Shown in pieces: positions 15,475-24,205 of a stretch of DNA of 40,512 bases (position 1 is the first letter of the stretch; the number at the start of each line of letters is the position of its first letter). The stretch lies in NCBI GenBank assembly GCA_020742515.1, contig DYWT01000245.1, forward strand, positions 1 to 40,512. The letters are read 5' to 3'. Both the position numbers and the translations under genes were made by a program. Under the pieces are notes generated by a model, which made no database searches, was not told where the DNA came from, and saw only the letters and a program-made list of their open reading frames with translations. This DNA is from Sporosarcina psychrophila. GTDB taxonomy: Bacteria > Bacillota > Bacilli > Bacillales_A > Planococcaceae.

Positions 15475-16934
15475 CCTTTCGCTTTCTTGTATACACGGAT
15501 TGCCCGCACTGTACAGTCATAAACCCCGTGGCCAATCAATTTACCGAGCGGAGTAATAGGTCCGGCATATGGAAGTATTTCCCCCTGCTGTGTCGCCGCG
15601 ACAAGCAGGCTGTCCGTCGACGTGCCCGTCGCAATGGTACCGGTTAGTGGATCTAGTATTGATTCCGTTTGCAGCGCTTTCGTTTTCGCTTCTGTTGCCG
15701 TTATCATTGCTTGAATAAATGCTTCATCAGGCAATTGACCGTTGACGATAACCCATGTATTGATCGTACCGACACGAGGTTTTTGGTCACGCGTGAGTGC
15801 TTGCGACACATCGACTGCATTGCCGACCCCCGCCGTTACCGCAATCAATACGGTCCCGAAGTCGCCTGTATATTCTTCAACTTCCGCGTGTTCTGTTGTG
15901 ACGGCGGTCATCATACCGACCGTGTCTGTCAAATGAAATCCTTGTTGCTCTAGATAGGAAGCTATTTCTGCTTTAACATCGTCGCAATTGTAATCTACGT
16001 CAACATGCCGATTGACAAACGACCGATACCAACCAGTTCCTGCGTTATGAACCGCAGAAGATAACGTTTTCAGTGGATAGTGTGTTGTCAGTGCAACATA
16101 GTCTGATGACACGGAAAAATCCTCTTTTTTAACTGTGAACGCCTTCATTTCCTCTTTCGTGTCCGGCAGTAGCGTAATCTGAGGCTTTGGCAATTCAGGA
16201 TGCGACTGTGATTTGACACACGCACCGTAAACAGATTGGATTGCCTCTTCCCTCACAACATTTTGCGGTACACCTATTTTCGCAATTCGCCCTTTATCCA
16301 TCAAGAGAAGTCGGTCGCAGTATAAAGAAGCCAAATTGATATCGTGAAACACCGAAATAACTGTGAGTCCTTTGTCAATTGCCTGTTGACGAATCGTATC
16401 GAGCAATTGTTGCTGGTGAGCGATATCCAAGTGATTTGTCGGTTCGTCGAGCAATAAAATCGGAGCTTCCTGAGCAAGGGCCTGTGCAACGAATACGCGC
16501 TGTTGTTCGCCACCTGATAGTAGTTCTATCTGGTTTTCAGCATAGCGCGTGATTGACATACTGTTTATCGCATCAGTGACGGCACGCTCGTCTTCAGCTG
16601 ACCAAGATGAAAATAGTCCTGATTGGTGCGGATATCGCCCGAGTTCTACCGTTTCACGAACAGAGTGGGAAAATGCATGTGTATGGAGTTGCGGCAAGAC
16701 GGCTACCTTTTTAGCGAATTCTTTTTGTGAATAGCTGGACGCGTCTTGCCCATCAATTGTAACTGTGCCTGTTTCCTTCGGGAGAATGCCTGAAATAATT
16801 TTCAAAAGTGTGGATTTACCACTGCCATTTGGACCAAGTATGCCGAGCATTTCGCCTTTATTGACATTGAATGTCACTGCCTTCACGATGGGTTCTTTTC
16901 CATAACCGCCAGAAATATTTTCGACTTGTAACAT
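15462..16934 (-). CDS. btuD-cbiZ: Fusion of B12 ABC transporter ATPase (BtuD) and adenosylcobinamide amidohydrolase (CbiZ)
   Basis: A 490-aa fusion. The first about 255 residues are an iron/B12-type ABC ATPase: Walker A GPNGSGKST, Q-loop VAVLPQL, signature LLSGGEQQRVFVAQAL, Walker B PILLLDEPTNHLD, and SVFHDINLAS. The rest is CbiZ: ALTTHYPLKTLSSAVHNAGT, FVNRHVDVDYNCDD, GMMTAVTTEH, TAGVGNAVDVSQ, INTWVIVNG, and TGTSTDSLLVAATQQGE. CbiZ hydrolyses the aminopropanol arm of adenosylcobinamide or pseudocobalamin to cobyric acid, so import and remodelling are physically coupled. ATG 16934 is chosen because AAAGGGGGAA lies at normal spacing; the upstream extension overlaps btuC. Confidence 0.92.
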   Translation of the reverse strand: MLQVENISGGYGKEPIVKAVTFNVNKGEMLGILGPNGSGKSTLLKIISGILPKETGTVTIDGQDASSYSQKEFAKKVAVLPQLHTHAFSHSVRETVELGRYPHQSGLFSSWSAEDERAVTDAINSMSITRYAENQIELLSGGEQQRVFVAQALAQEAPILLLDEPTNHLDIAHQQQLLDTIRQQAIDKGLTVISVFHDINLASLYCDRLLLMDKGRIAKIGVPQNVVREEAIQSVYGACVKSQSHPELPKPQITLLPDTKEEMKAFTVKKEDFSVSSDYVALTTHYPLKTLSSAVHNAGTGWYRSFVNRHVDVDYNCDDVKAEIASYLEQQGFHLTDTVGMMTAVTTEHAEVEEYTGDFGTVLIAVTAGVGNAVDVSQALTRDQKPRVGTINTWVIVNGQLPDEAFIQAMITATEAKTKALQTESILDPLTGTIATGTSTDSLLVAATQQGEILPYAGPITPLGKLIGHGVYDCTVRAIRVYKKAKGWTT

Positions 16935-16935
16935 A

Positions 16936-17931
16936 TCACATTCCCCCTTTCCTTCGTTGTTTGTAGAAAATGAAAGCGAAGACCGGCGCACCGATAAATG
17001 CCGTGATGACGCCTACTGGGAGTTCAGTTGGCGATATGATTGTCCGTGCAATCAAGTCACAAATGATGAGCAGTGTCGCACCGTTCATAAACGATAGTGT
17101 AAGGAGATGACGATGATCTGATCCCCATAGGAGCCGCGTCATATGCGGAACGACCAGGCCAACAAAACCGATTGTACCTGATACTGCGACGGCAGAACCT
17201 GTAAGGATGGATCCGCCAATCAAGATGCTGAATTTACGACGCTTCACATTGACACCTAAATGATGTGCCCGTTCTTCTCCAAACAGCATCGCATTTAATT
17301 CACGGCGATTTAGCCATAGCATGAATGAACCTACGATAACGAATGGCAAAATCATCGTAATATAATTCCACCCCCTCATCGATACGCTGCCGAGTAGCCA
17401 ACCAATAATTTGGCGCAACTCTTCCCCTGTGAGCGCTATCATTAGTGACAAGACAGAGCCAAGGAATGAACCGAAAATGATTCCAGTCAAAATAATTGTT
17501 TCCATTCTCATCGCGCGGTCAACGAGGCGTGCGAATCCAAGAACCAAGAACATTGTTAATGCGGCGCCGACCATGCTGAATATAGGAAGCGTATAAGTGC
17601 CTAGAAATGGAATAGAAATACCAAAAAAGAGCGTCATAACAGCGCCGACCGAGGCGCCGGATGACACTCCGAGGGTGTAGGGATCAGCAAGCGGATTTTT
17701 CAATAACCCTTGAAAAGCCGCACCGGAAATTGCGAGCGATGCACCGACTAGGCCGGCCAGCACAACACGCGGCATACGAATCTTCCACAATATGTTGGTT
17801 GCTGTTGCATCTGCTCCCGCATTCCATAACGTACTAACCGGTATTTTCACAGACCCGATTGACACACCGAGCCATACCGCCACAAGAAGTGCGGCGGCGG
17901 AAACGATGTAGGCAACGCTGGATTTACTCAC
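16936..17931 (-). CDS. btuC: Cobalamin ABC transporter permease BtuC
   Basis: A 331-aa FecCD/BtuC-type permease with about nine or ten membrane helices. Signatures are WKIRMPRVVLAGLVGASLAI, GAAFQGLLKNPLADPYTLGV, SGASVGAV, the cytoplasmic coupling region LLGSVSMRGWNYITMILP, and GTIGFVGLVVPHMTRLLWG, ending with ELPVGVITAFIGAPVFAFIF. It carries corrinoids delivered by BtuF using the ATPase encoded next. The start overlaps the btuF stop by 8 nt. Confidence 0.92.
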   Translation of the reverse strand: MSKSSVAYIVSAAALLVAVWLGVSIGSVKIPVSTLWNAGADATATNILWKIRMPRVVLAGLVGASLAISGAAFQGLLKNPLADPYTLGVSSGASVGAVMTLFFGISIPFLGTYTLPIFSMVGAALTMFLVLGFARLVDRAMRMETIILTGIIFGSFLGSVLSLMIALTGEELRQIIGWLLGSVSMRGWNYITMILPFVIVGSFMLWLNRRELNAMLFGEERAHHLGVNVKRRKFSILIGGSILTGSAVAVSGTIGFVGLVVPHMTRLLWGSDHRHLLTLSFMNGATLLIICDLIARTIISPTELPVGVITAFIGAPVFAFIFYKQRRKGGM

Positions 17932-18886
17932 CGAAAGCCTCTGGATAAATGGCTTTCGCTATTTCTTCAAGCCCTTCAGCTAGGCGTGGACCTGTACGAC
18001 TTGTGATATTTTCTTGAACTTGAACAACTTCTTTTTCTTTGATCGCCGTAATCGTATCGAAACCTGGGCGTGCATAAACGTCTGCAACTGCCGTTTCGAT
18101 ATAGTCATACAACACGATAATTACATCGGGATTACGGTTAACGATTTCTTCCGGAGCTATCATAAACCAGTTTTCCTTATCAGCAGCAATATTTTCAGCA
18201 CCAATCATTTTAAGCATCTGATCCATGAATGTATTTTTACCTGGTGTGTAAATATCTGGTGCTGGTGATGTTTCAACAAAAACTGTCTTTTTGTTTTCGA
18301 CTGTTGCTGTTTTCGCCAATACTTCTTCTACTTTTGCTTTCATGTCCGTAATGATTTTCTCTGCCTCTACTGTTTTGCCAGTCGCTTGACCGATTGTTTC
18401 AATCGTTGTATACGTCTCTTCGAAGTTTGCTGCATTTTTTACAACAAAGACAGGAATTCCTGCGTCACGGATTTGTTGCAGTCCCGCTTCACCCTTTCCA
18501 AGTCCCGATTCATGCGCAAAAACGATTTCAGGATTCATCGATACAATTTTTTCGACGTTAAATTCCTGGCCGCCGATTTTCTCTTTTTCCGCTACTTCCG
18601 CGGGATAATCATCATAATCGTTTACGCCGACAACTTCATCAGCAAGACCTAGTTCAAATAAAATTTCCGTGTTACTCGGTATCATCGAAACGATTGTTGC
18701 CGGTGCCGTTTCTAATGTGATTTCTTTGCCGACTGCGTCCGTGAGTGTCAACGGGAACTCGGCTGTGACCACTTCACTTTTCGGTGTTCCTTCCACTTTC
18801 GGCTTGTCTTGTGTTGCAGTTCCACAAGCTGCGAGTAGGAATACTGCTAGGATAGCCGTCAACCCTAATTGCCAGATTTTCTTCAT
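17924..18886 (-). CDS. btuF: Cobalamin-binding lipoprotein BtuF
   Basis: A 320-aa cluster A-3 solute-binding protein anchored by a lipobox, FLLAAC with the lipidated Cys at residue 21, after a KK-hydrophobic signal. The mature part has PATIVSMIPSNTEILFELGL, EKIGGQEFNVEKIVSMNPEI and NRNPDVIIVLYDY, typical of B12/ferric-siderophore binding proteins. B12 specificity is inferred from the riboswitch directly upstream and the downstream cob genes. The start follows AGGAGGAAAACAAC. It is the first gene of the operon. Confidence 0.9.
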   Translation of the reverse strand: MKKIWQLGLTAILAVFLLAACGTATQDKPKVEGTPKSEVVTAEFPLTLTDAVGKEITLETAPATIVSMIPSNTEILFELGLADEVVGVNDYDDYPAEVAEKEKIGGQEFNVEKIVSMNPEIVFAHESGLGKGEAGLQQIRDAGIPVFVVKNAANFEETYTTIETIGQATGKTVEAEKIITDMKAKVEEVLAKTATVENKKTVFVETSPAPDIYTPGKNTFMDQMLKMIGAENIAADKENWFMIAPEEIVNRNPDVIIVLYDYIETAVADVYARPGFDTITAIKEKEVVQVQENITSRTGPRLAEGLEEIAKAIYPEAFGE

Positions 18887-18910
18887 GTTGTTTTCCTCCT
18901 GTTTAATCCA

Positions 18911-18940
18911 AATAAAAATCCCCCGTAATTGCTACGGAGG
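18911..18940 (-). terminator. Riboswitch-controlled terminator before btuF
   Basis: On the minus strand CCTCCGTA pairs with TACGGGGG (one G-U) around a 5-nt loop, followed by TTTTTATT. It lies between the aptamer and the btuF ribosome site. CCCTACGAGG (18996-19005, minus) can pair with CCTCCGTAG and would act as antiterminator. Confidence 0.8.
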
Positions 18941-19016
18941 AATAAGCTGAGTAAAAATCTAGACGTATAATGACGCCGATTTTCACCAATCCTATCCTCG
19001 TAGGGTACGTGTGATC

Positions 19017-19177
19017 CATAAAGGCAGGTCTCCTGGCTTGTGTTCATTGCTGATCGCGTCTTCCCGGAACTTTTCCAGTGACAAATTGCGACTAGCTCAC
19101 ACTTACAGTGGCGGGACCGCGCCGACATTGAATCGGCTTCCCTTTTAACCCCGTCTTTAATACGAGGCACCTTTATG
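19017..19177 (-). ncRNA. Adenosylcobalamin riboswitch aptamer
   Basis: The minus strand contains the B12 box GCCACTGTAAGTGTGAGC (19095-19112), a GGGAAG-containing upstream stem, CGGGAAGACGCG and the conserved 3' segment AGCCAGGAGACCTGCCT. CATAAAGG at the 5' end and CCTTTATG at the 3' end form an 8-bp P1 helix, which sets the borders. A terminator follows about 75 nt later, so AdoCbl binding should stop transcription of the whole salvage operon. Confidence 0.96.
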
Positions 19178-19204
19178 TTTGGTATGTATTTTCGTCCAAC
19201 ATTC

Positions 19205-19232
19205 AGTATACTATAAATTTTCAATGTGTCGA
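19205..19232 (-). promoter_or_regulatory. Sigma-A promoter of the cob operon
   Basis: On the minus strand TCGACA and TATACT are separated by 16 nt, one -35 mismatch from consensus and one in the -10. Transcription would start near 19198, about 20 nt before the riboswitch P1 helix, the right distance for a leader. Confidence 0.6.
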
Positions 19233-19348
19233 TAGCGAGAGAGATTTGTAGATTTAGATATGTTGAATTAAAGAATCCCGTTGAATCTGTTGTGGTGCTT
19301 AATAATGAAAGAGTTGTAATTAGGGGATGTGGATTGTAGATCGCTTGG

Positions 19349-19680
19349 CGCTTTGGGGATGCCTCCCGCCATAAGCCTGGATTAGCGCTTCGCATCCAGT
19401 CTTACGGCTTCGGCGACCCCTTTGCCGCGCCTGCGCTAGGGCGTTGATTATCAGGAGAAAAGTGATTTTGAGTTGTATATGCCAAGACTATAAGGTGATT
19501 ACTAGTTGATACTAATTATATTAAAGAAAGACGCACTCCCGATTGCAGATTTCATCGCAGCTAACGAAATGCTCTTTCTCACATGGAACATCCAGCGCAG
19601 GCGCGCCTTCGTGGTAGCCGGAGCGATAAGACTGAAAGTGGTCTTCTTTCTGGCTTATCGCGGGAGGCATCCACAAAGCG
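19349..19680. repeat. Pair of inverted about 90-bp repeats (possible small non-autonomous element)
   Basis: The copy at 19349-19440 begins CGCTTTGGGGATGCCTCCCG and ends GCCGCGCCTGCGCTAGG. The copy at 19591-19680, read in reverse complement, begins CGCTTTGTGGATGCCTCCCG and ends GGCGCGCCTGCGCTGG. Their outer parts match well and the middles are diverged. They enclose 150 bp with no recognisable gene. The whole gap 19233-19810 between the cob promoter and the argS terminator holds no convincing gene. Confidence 0.7.
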
Positions 19681-19813
19681 TCGAAGCAGTATTAGCAGGA
19701 TTTCTAATTCACTCCAGGTATTTGGACTTATTCAGCGGCCTTCCAAAAGCCCTTGTAAAGAGAATACGTCGTATTCATTTGTTCAACATATATAGAGTGA
19801 ATATCTGCATGTG

Positions 19814-19860
19814 AAAAACGCCCTACTTGCGAGATAACAATCTCTCAAGTAGGGCGTTCA
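19814..19860 (-). terminator. Rho-independent terminator of argS
   Basis: AACGCCCTACTTG pairs with CAAGTAGGGCGTT, extended by GAGA/TCTC across a small bulge. On the minus strand the stem is followed by TTTTTCAC. It lies just past the argS stop. Confidence 0.85.
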
Positions 19861-19866
19861 ATTTTA

Positions 19867-21534
19867 TTACATCTTTTCTGGTGCAGAAACGCCAATCAGT
19901 TTTAATGCATTGGCAATCGTCGTGCGTGTGACTGTGATAAGCGCCAGTCGAGCTTCGGACAATTCGCGGTTCTCTGGATCCAATACTTTTTCTGCGTTAT
20001 AGAAGCTGTGGAAGGTTGCAGCAAGTTCTTGGATATAGGTTGCAACGCGGTGCGGTGAACGGAGTCTCGCTGCGTCACTGATTATTTGTGGGAAGTCCCC
20101 GATTTTCTTCATTAATTCCAATTCTTTTTCAGCTTGCAATAAAGAAACATTGTCCACAGATGCTGACATTCCGTTCTCTTTAGCTTGGCGCAAAATTGAT
20201 GAAATCCGTGCATGCGCATATTGCGCGTAGTACACAGGGTTTTCATTCGACTGTGAAATCGCCAGGTCTAGGTCGAAGTCCATTTGTGAATCGCCTGAAC
20301 GCATTGCGAAGAAATAGCGAACTGCATCCAAACCAACTTCTTCAACGAGTTCGCGCAAAGTTACAGCTTTCCCTGTACGCTTACTCATCTTGAATTTTTC
20401 TCCATCTTTATACAACTGAACCATTTGTGCGACGCTGACTTCGAGTGTGTCGTTGCCGTAGCCAAGTGCTTCAATTGCCGCTTTCATCCGCGGAATATAA
20501 CCGTGGTGATCCGCACCCCAGATGTTAATAAGTTTATCGAACCCACGGAACAATTTGTCTTCATGGTATGCGATATCCGGTGTCAAATACGTGTAGGTGC
20601 CGTCATTTTTAATGAGCACACGATCTTTGTCATCGCCGAATGTTGTTGAACGGAACCATGTAGCGCCGTCTTCTTCAAATACATGGCCGTTCGCACGTAA
20701 TTTATCAAGAGCGACATCGATCTTACCGTTTTTATATAATGAGGTTTCCGAGAACCAGACGTCAAACGACACTCGGAAATTGGCGAGGTCAGTCTTCAAT
20801 TTCTCTAATTCATAATCAAGTCCGTATTGACGGAAGAACGTATAACGCTCTTCATCGGGCACATTGACGTATTTATCGCCGAATTCATCCGCAAGTATCT
20901 TCCCTAGCGTAATGATATCCTGCCCTTGGTAACCGTCTTCAGGCATTTCTTTATCCAAACCAAGTGCCTGGAAATAGCGTGCTTCAACGGATTGTGCAAG
21001 GTTATGCACCTGGTTGCCCGCATCGTTAATATAATATTCACGCGCGACGTCATAGCCTGCAAAATCGAGGACGTTGCTTAAAGAGTCGCCTAGGGAAGCT
21101 CCGCGTGCATGTCCAAGATGAAGATCGCCTGTCGGATTGGCAGAAACGAATTCAACTTGGATTTTTTGGTTATTGCCGGAATCTGAACGGCCGTAGTTCT
21201 CACCTTGCTCAAGTACTGTCTTGACGATGTCACCTAAATAATCGGTTTTTAATTTGATATTGATAAAACCAGGGCCTGCGATCTCAATTGAGTCAATCGA
21301 AGTGCCATCCGTATTTAACTTTTCAAGAATCGCTTCCGCAATTGCGCGTGGCGGCTTTTTCGCTGCCTTTGTTAATTGCATAGCGATATTCGTTGCATAA
21401 TCGCCATTGTCTTTGTTATTAGGCGTTTCAAGCATAATGTCCGGGATAACCGTCTCATCTGCCAACCCCGCATCAAGTACCGCTTGACGGAGTGCTAATT
21501 TCACTTCATGTTGAATTTGTTCTACCGCGTTCAT
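19867..21534 (-). CDS. argS: Arginyl-tRNA synthetase
   Basis: A 555-aa class I aminoacyl-tRNA synthetase charging tRNA-Arg. The HIGH motif is [13 protein letters not shown] (about residues 133-145) and the KMSKS counterpart is [19 protein letters not shown]. The N-terminal additional domain ([17 protein letters not shown]), the ITLGKI and [20 protein letters not shown] segments, and the C-terminal DALR anticodon-binding domain ending in [14 protein letters not shown] are all present. Its start overlaps the ywiB stop by 4 nt, the same two-gene arrangement as in B. subtilis. Confidence 0.97.
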   Translation of the reverse strand: MNAVEQIQHEVKLALRQAVLDAGLADETVIPDIMLETPNNKDNGDYATNIAMQLTKAAKKPPRAIAEAILEKLNTDGTSIDSIEIAGPGFINIKLKTDYLGDIVKTVLEQGENYGRSDSGNNQKIQVEFVSANPTGDLHLGHARGASLGDSLSNVLDFAGYDVAREYYINDAGNQVHNLAQSVEARYFQALGLDKEMPEDGYQGQDIITLGKILADEFGDKYVNVPDEERYTFFRQYGLDYELEKLKTDLANFRVSFDVWFSETSLYKNGKIDVALDKLRANGHVFEEDGATWFRSTTFGDDKDRVLIKNDGTYTYLTPDIAYHEDKLFRGFDKLINIWGADHHGYIPRMKAAIEALGYGNDTLEVSVAQMVQLYKDGEKFKMSKRTGKAVTLRELVEEVGLDAVRYFFAMRSGDSQMDFDLDLAISQSNENPVYYAQYAHARISSILRQAKENGMSASVDNVSLLQAEKELELMKKIGDFPQIISDAARLRSPHRVATYIQELAATFHSFYNAEKVLDPENRELSEARLALITVTRTTIANALKLIGVSAPEKM

Positions 21535-21974
21535 ATCGTTCCCTCCGTGTATGTAATAGTCAGGTTGTATGTTCCTAGAAGTGATTCTTCTGCAAGCAAA
21601 TCATAAATCACATTGAATCGGCCGCCTGAACGATCCTCATTCTCTGTAAAATCGAGTTTTTCCGTTTTGACAACTAAGTCAAACGTCGCTGGTCCACTGC
21701 CATATGTTCCTGGTCTTTCACCGGCTTTAACAAACGGCAACCGCATCGTAACAGCACCGCGGCGCATAATCAGTGCATTTGCAGAATCCAATTTCACGAT
21801 TGTTTGGACTGAATTCCCACTTTGTTGTTCTTCATATTTCAAATAAGATTTGCCGGCTTTTTCAATCAGCAAACCTTTTGCATTCACTTCATGCTTCTCC
21901 TCGTCTAGACCGGGATGACGGATTGACGAATGAAGCTTAATCTTTACATATCGCTCTTTTTCCCGCGATTCCAT
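21531..21974 (-). CDS. ywiB: YwiB family protein (DUF1934)
   Basis: A 147-aa predicted beta-barrel (lipocalin-like) protein of the DUF1934 family. Seen are [60 protein letters not shown] and [16 protein letters not shown], with alternating hydrophobic strands and no signal peptide. It is conserved upstream of argS in Bacilli and translationally coupled to it (ATGA overlap). Molecular function is unknown. It is divergent from pbpG. Confidence 0.85.
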   Translation of the reverse strand: MESREKERYVKIKLHSSIRHPGLDEEKHEVNAKGLLIEKAGKSYLKYEEQQSGNSVQTIVKLDSANALIMRRGAVTMRLPFVKAGERPGTYGSGPATFDLVVKTEKLDFTENEDRSGGRFNVIYDLLAEESLLGTYNLTITYTEGTI

Positions 21975-22073
21975 ACACTCACTGTCCTTTTCATGAAAAC
22001 ATCTTCTTATTATATCCTTTTTACGGTCTACATTTCAATCTATCCGAGCAATGCATGTTTTTACGTCGGTTCC

Positions 22074-22103
22074 GTTTAATCTGATTCCAAGCGTCGCATA
22101 CTA
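22074..22103 (+). promoter_or_regulatory. Putative forespore sigma (sigma-G/F type) promoter of pbpG
   Basis: GTTTA (22074-22078) lies 18 nt before CATACTA (22097-22103), a good fit to the sigma-G -10 consensus and a 4/5 fit to the -35. The B. subtilis pbpG gene is forespore expressed. Transcription would begin near 22110, at the first ATG, which argues for the second ATG as start. Confidence 0.4.
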
Positions 22104-22109
22104 GATGCA

Positions 22110-24191
22110 ATGACACGGACGGGACGGGATCGTATGCGACGGACAGTGTATGTGAAAAAGAAAAAAAGACGCACGACGTTACGGCGTTTGCTGCTATTAA
22201 TAGTCACCATGATGATGGCGGCGCTGACCGTCTTCCTATCACTTAGGCTCTATGCACAAATTACAGGTGCACCTTCTTTAAGTGTGCCCAAAGCTTCCGT
22301 CTTTCTCGATAAAAACGGCAAGCAAATTGGCGACCGTTTTTCTGTGGAAAGGCGGTACTGGGTCAGCCTTGATGAAATGTCCCCGTTTCTAATCGACGCG
22401 GTCGTTGCGACGGAAGACAAGAATTTTTATAATCATAACGGCTTTGACTATAGACGGATTGCTGGCGCTCTATTAAAGGACGTGAAATCTGGACGTAAAG
22501 TGGAAGGTGCCAGCACAATCACCCAGCAATATGCGAAAAACTTGTATTTGACGTTCGAAAAAACGTGGACGCGGAAAATTAATGAAGCACTGTACGCCTA
22601 TCGAATGGAAGTGTTTTATGAGAAAGATGTCATTTTAGAAGGCTATATGAACACGGTTTACTTCGGTCATGGCATGTATGGTGTCGAGGCGGCAAGCAAG
22701 TTTTATTTCGGTAAGTCGGCAAAAGATTTAACCTTGGAAGAATCCGCCGTTATTACTGCCATCGCGAAAGGCCCTTCGATTTATTCGCCTATTGAAAATC
22801 CTGAGAAATCACGCGAACGGTCATTGTTAGTACTTTCGCTTATGGAGGCTCAAGGATACATTACTGCGCGGCAAGAAGAACGGGCGACAAACGAGCAGAT
22901 CACGCTTAAAAACCGTGAATGGGCTGATACAAAGCGCGTAGCCCCTTATTTCCTAGATGAAGTATGGCGCGAAGCGGAAAAAGTGCTCACAGCAAAAGGA
23001 CGATATCCTGCAGAAGGCGGTTGGACAATCCGAACTACGCTCGACCCACTCCATCAGCAAACTGCGGAAGAAATGATTGACAAATGGATGCCAGATAGTG
23101 GATTGCAAGTTGGATTCATGTCAATTGAGGCTGGCACAGGTGCAATCACATCGCTCGTAGGCGGGGTGAATTATACCGACAGCCCATTCAACCGGGCGAC
23201 ACAAGCAAAACGACAACCCGGCTCCGCCATGAAACCTATCTTATACGCCGCTGCTTTGGAAGATGGATTTAGCCCGCTTACATTTTTATCGACTGAAAAG
23301 ACCATTTTCACATATGATGATGGGCGCTCGACGTATGAACCGAACAACGTGAACGGTAAATTTGCCGGACACCCTATTTCTCTCGCACAAGCACTTGCTA
23401 TTTCTGACAATATCTATGCAGTGAAAACACTTGAAGATATCGGCTATAAAAAATTCAGTAAAATGGCTGAACGTCTTGGAGTCGATGGTAAGTTCCCGGA
23501 ATCACCTGCAACCGCACTCGGTACTTCGCTTGTTACGCTGTCCGATATGACGAATGCCTATAATCGGATTGCTTCAGGCGGAATCGAAACAGTTCCAACG
23601 ACAATTCTATCCATAACAGATGCGGAAGGGAAAACGATCTACGAACATCCGAAAATGAGTAAAAAACGTGTAATGAGTGAACAAGACGCATTTGTTCTAA
23701 CCCACCTGATGACAGGCATGTTCGATCCCGTGTTCAATGATTACTCTTCTGCCACAGGGCTTTCGATGAGGCAAAAACAGACACGACCGTATGCCGCCAA
23801 GTCAGGTACAACCATTTCAGATCAATACTTAATTGGTTACACCCCATCGTTGACTGCCGGCATCTGGACTGGATTTGATGTCGGAGAGCAACTGACTGAA
23901 ACGACAGATAAAGCGGCATCGAAAAAAATATGGATCGACTTCATGGAGACGGTCCATCGCGGCAAACCAGCCGAACCATTCATCCCACCAACCGGAGTTA
24001 ACGGGGTTATCATTGACGTCGACACTGGCGGCATCGCCGTGAATGGATGCGACAAACAGCGGCTCGTTTATGTAAAAGAGAAGGATATGCCTCAAAAGTT
24101 ATGTACGGATAAAACGCTGCGTGAACAACGCTCTTCTGGTGAAGGTGATGGGAAGAAGTTCGAGCTGTTTCCATTTTCGTTTTTTGAGTGA
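22110..24191 (+). CDS. pbpG: Class A penicillin-binding protein (transglycosylase/transpeptidase), PbpG-like
   Basis: A 693-aa bifunctional peptidoglycan synthase. A basic N-terminus is followed by one membrane anchor (about residues 25-48). The GT51 glycosyltransferase domain shows VVATEDKNFYNHNGFDYRRI with catalytic E102, GASTITQQYAKN (133-144), and EGYMNTVYFGHGMYGVEAAS. The transpeptidase domain has SAMK (372-375, nucleophile Ser), SDN, and KSGTT. The place next to argS-ywiB and ywhD matches B. subtilis pbpG (PBP2d, sporulation). The start is ambiguous: ATG 22110 has no ribosome site and may be the transcription start, while ATG 22134 has GGGACGGGA upstream. Confidence 0.9.
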   Translation: MTRTGRDRMRRTVYVKKKKRRTTLRRLLLLIVTMMMAALTVFLSLRLYAQITGAPSLSVPKASVFLDKNGKQIGDRFSVERRYWVSLDEMSPFLIDAVVATEDKNFYNHNGFDYRRIAGALLKDVKSGRKVEGASTITQQYAKNLYLTFEKTWTRKINEALYAYRMEVFYEKDVILEGYMNTVYFGHGMYGVEAASKFYFGKSAKDLTLEESAVITAIAKGPSIYSPIENPEKSRERSLLVLSLMEAQGYITARQEERATNEQITLKNREWADTKRVAPYFLDEVWREAEKVLTAKGRYPAEGGWTIRTTLDPLHQQTAEEMIDKWMPDSGLQVGFMSIEAGTGAITSLVGGVNYTDSPFNRATQAKRQPGSAMKPILYAAALEDGFSPLTFLSTEKTIFTYDDGRSTYEPNNVNGKFAGHPISLAQALAISDNIYAVKTLEDIGYKKFSKMAERLGVDGKFPESPATALGTSLVTLSDMTNAYNRIASGGIETVPTTILSITDAEGKTIYEHPKMSKKRVMSEQDAFVLTHLMTGMFDPVFNDYSSATGLSMRQKQTRPYAAKSGTTISDQYLIGYTPSLTAGIWTGFDVGEQLTETTDKAASKKIWIDFMETVHRGKPAEPFIPPTGVNGVIIDVDTGGIAVNGCDKQRLVYVKEKDMPQKLCTDKTLREQRSSGEGDGKKFELFPFSFFE

Positions 24192-24205
24192 GTTGGATTT
24201 TGGTT

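Noticed and set aside
19506..19814. 102-aa plus-strand open frame between the cob promoter and argS
   Set aside because: It runs through the inverted repeat copy at 19591-19680, lacks a ribosome site and has a composition typical of random frames.
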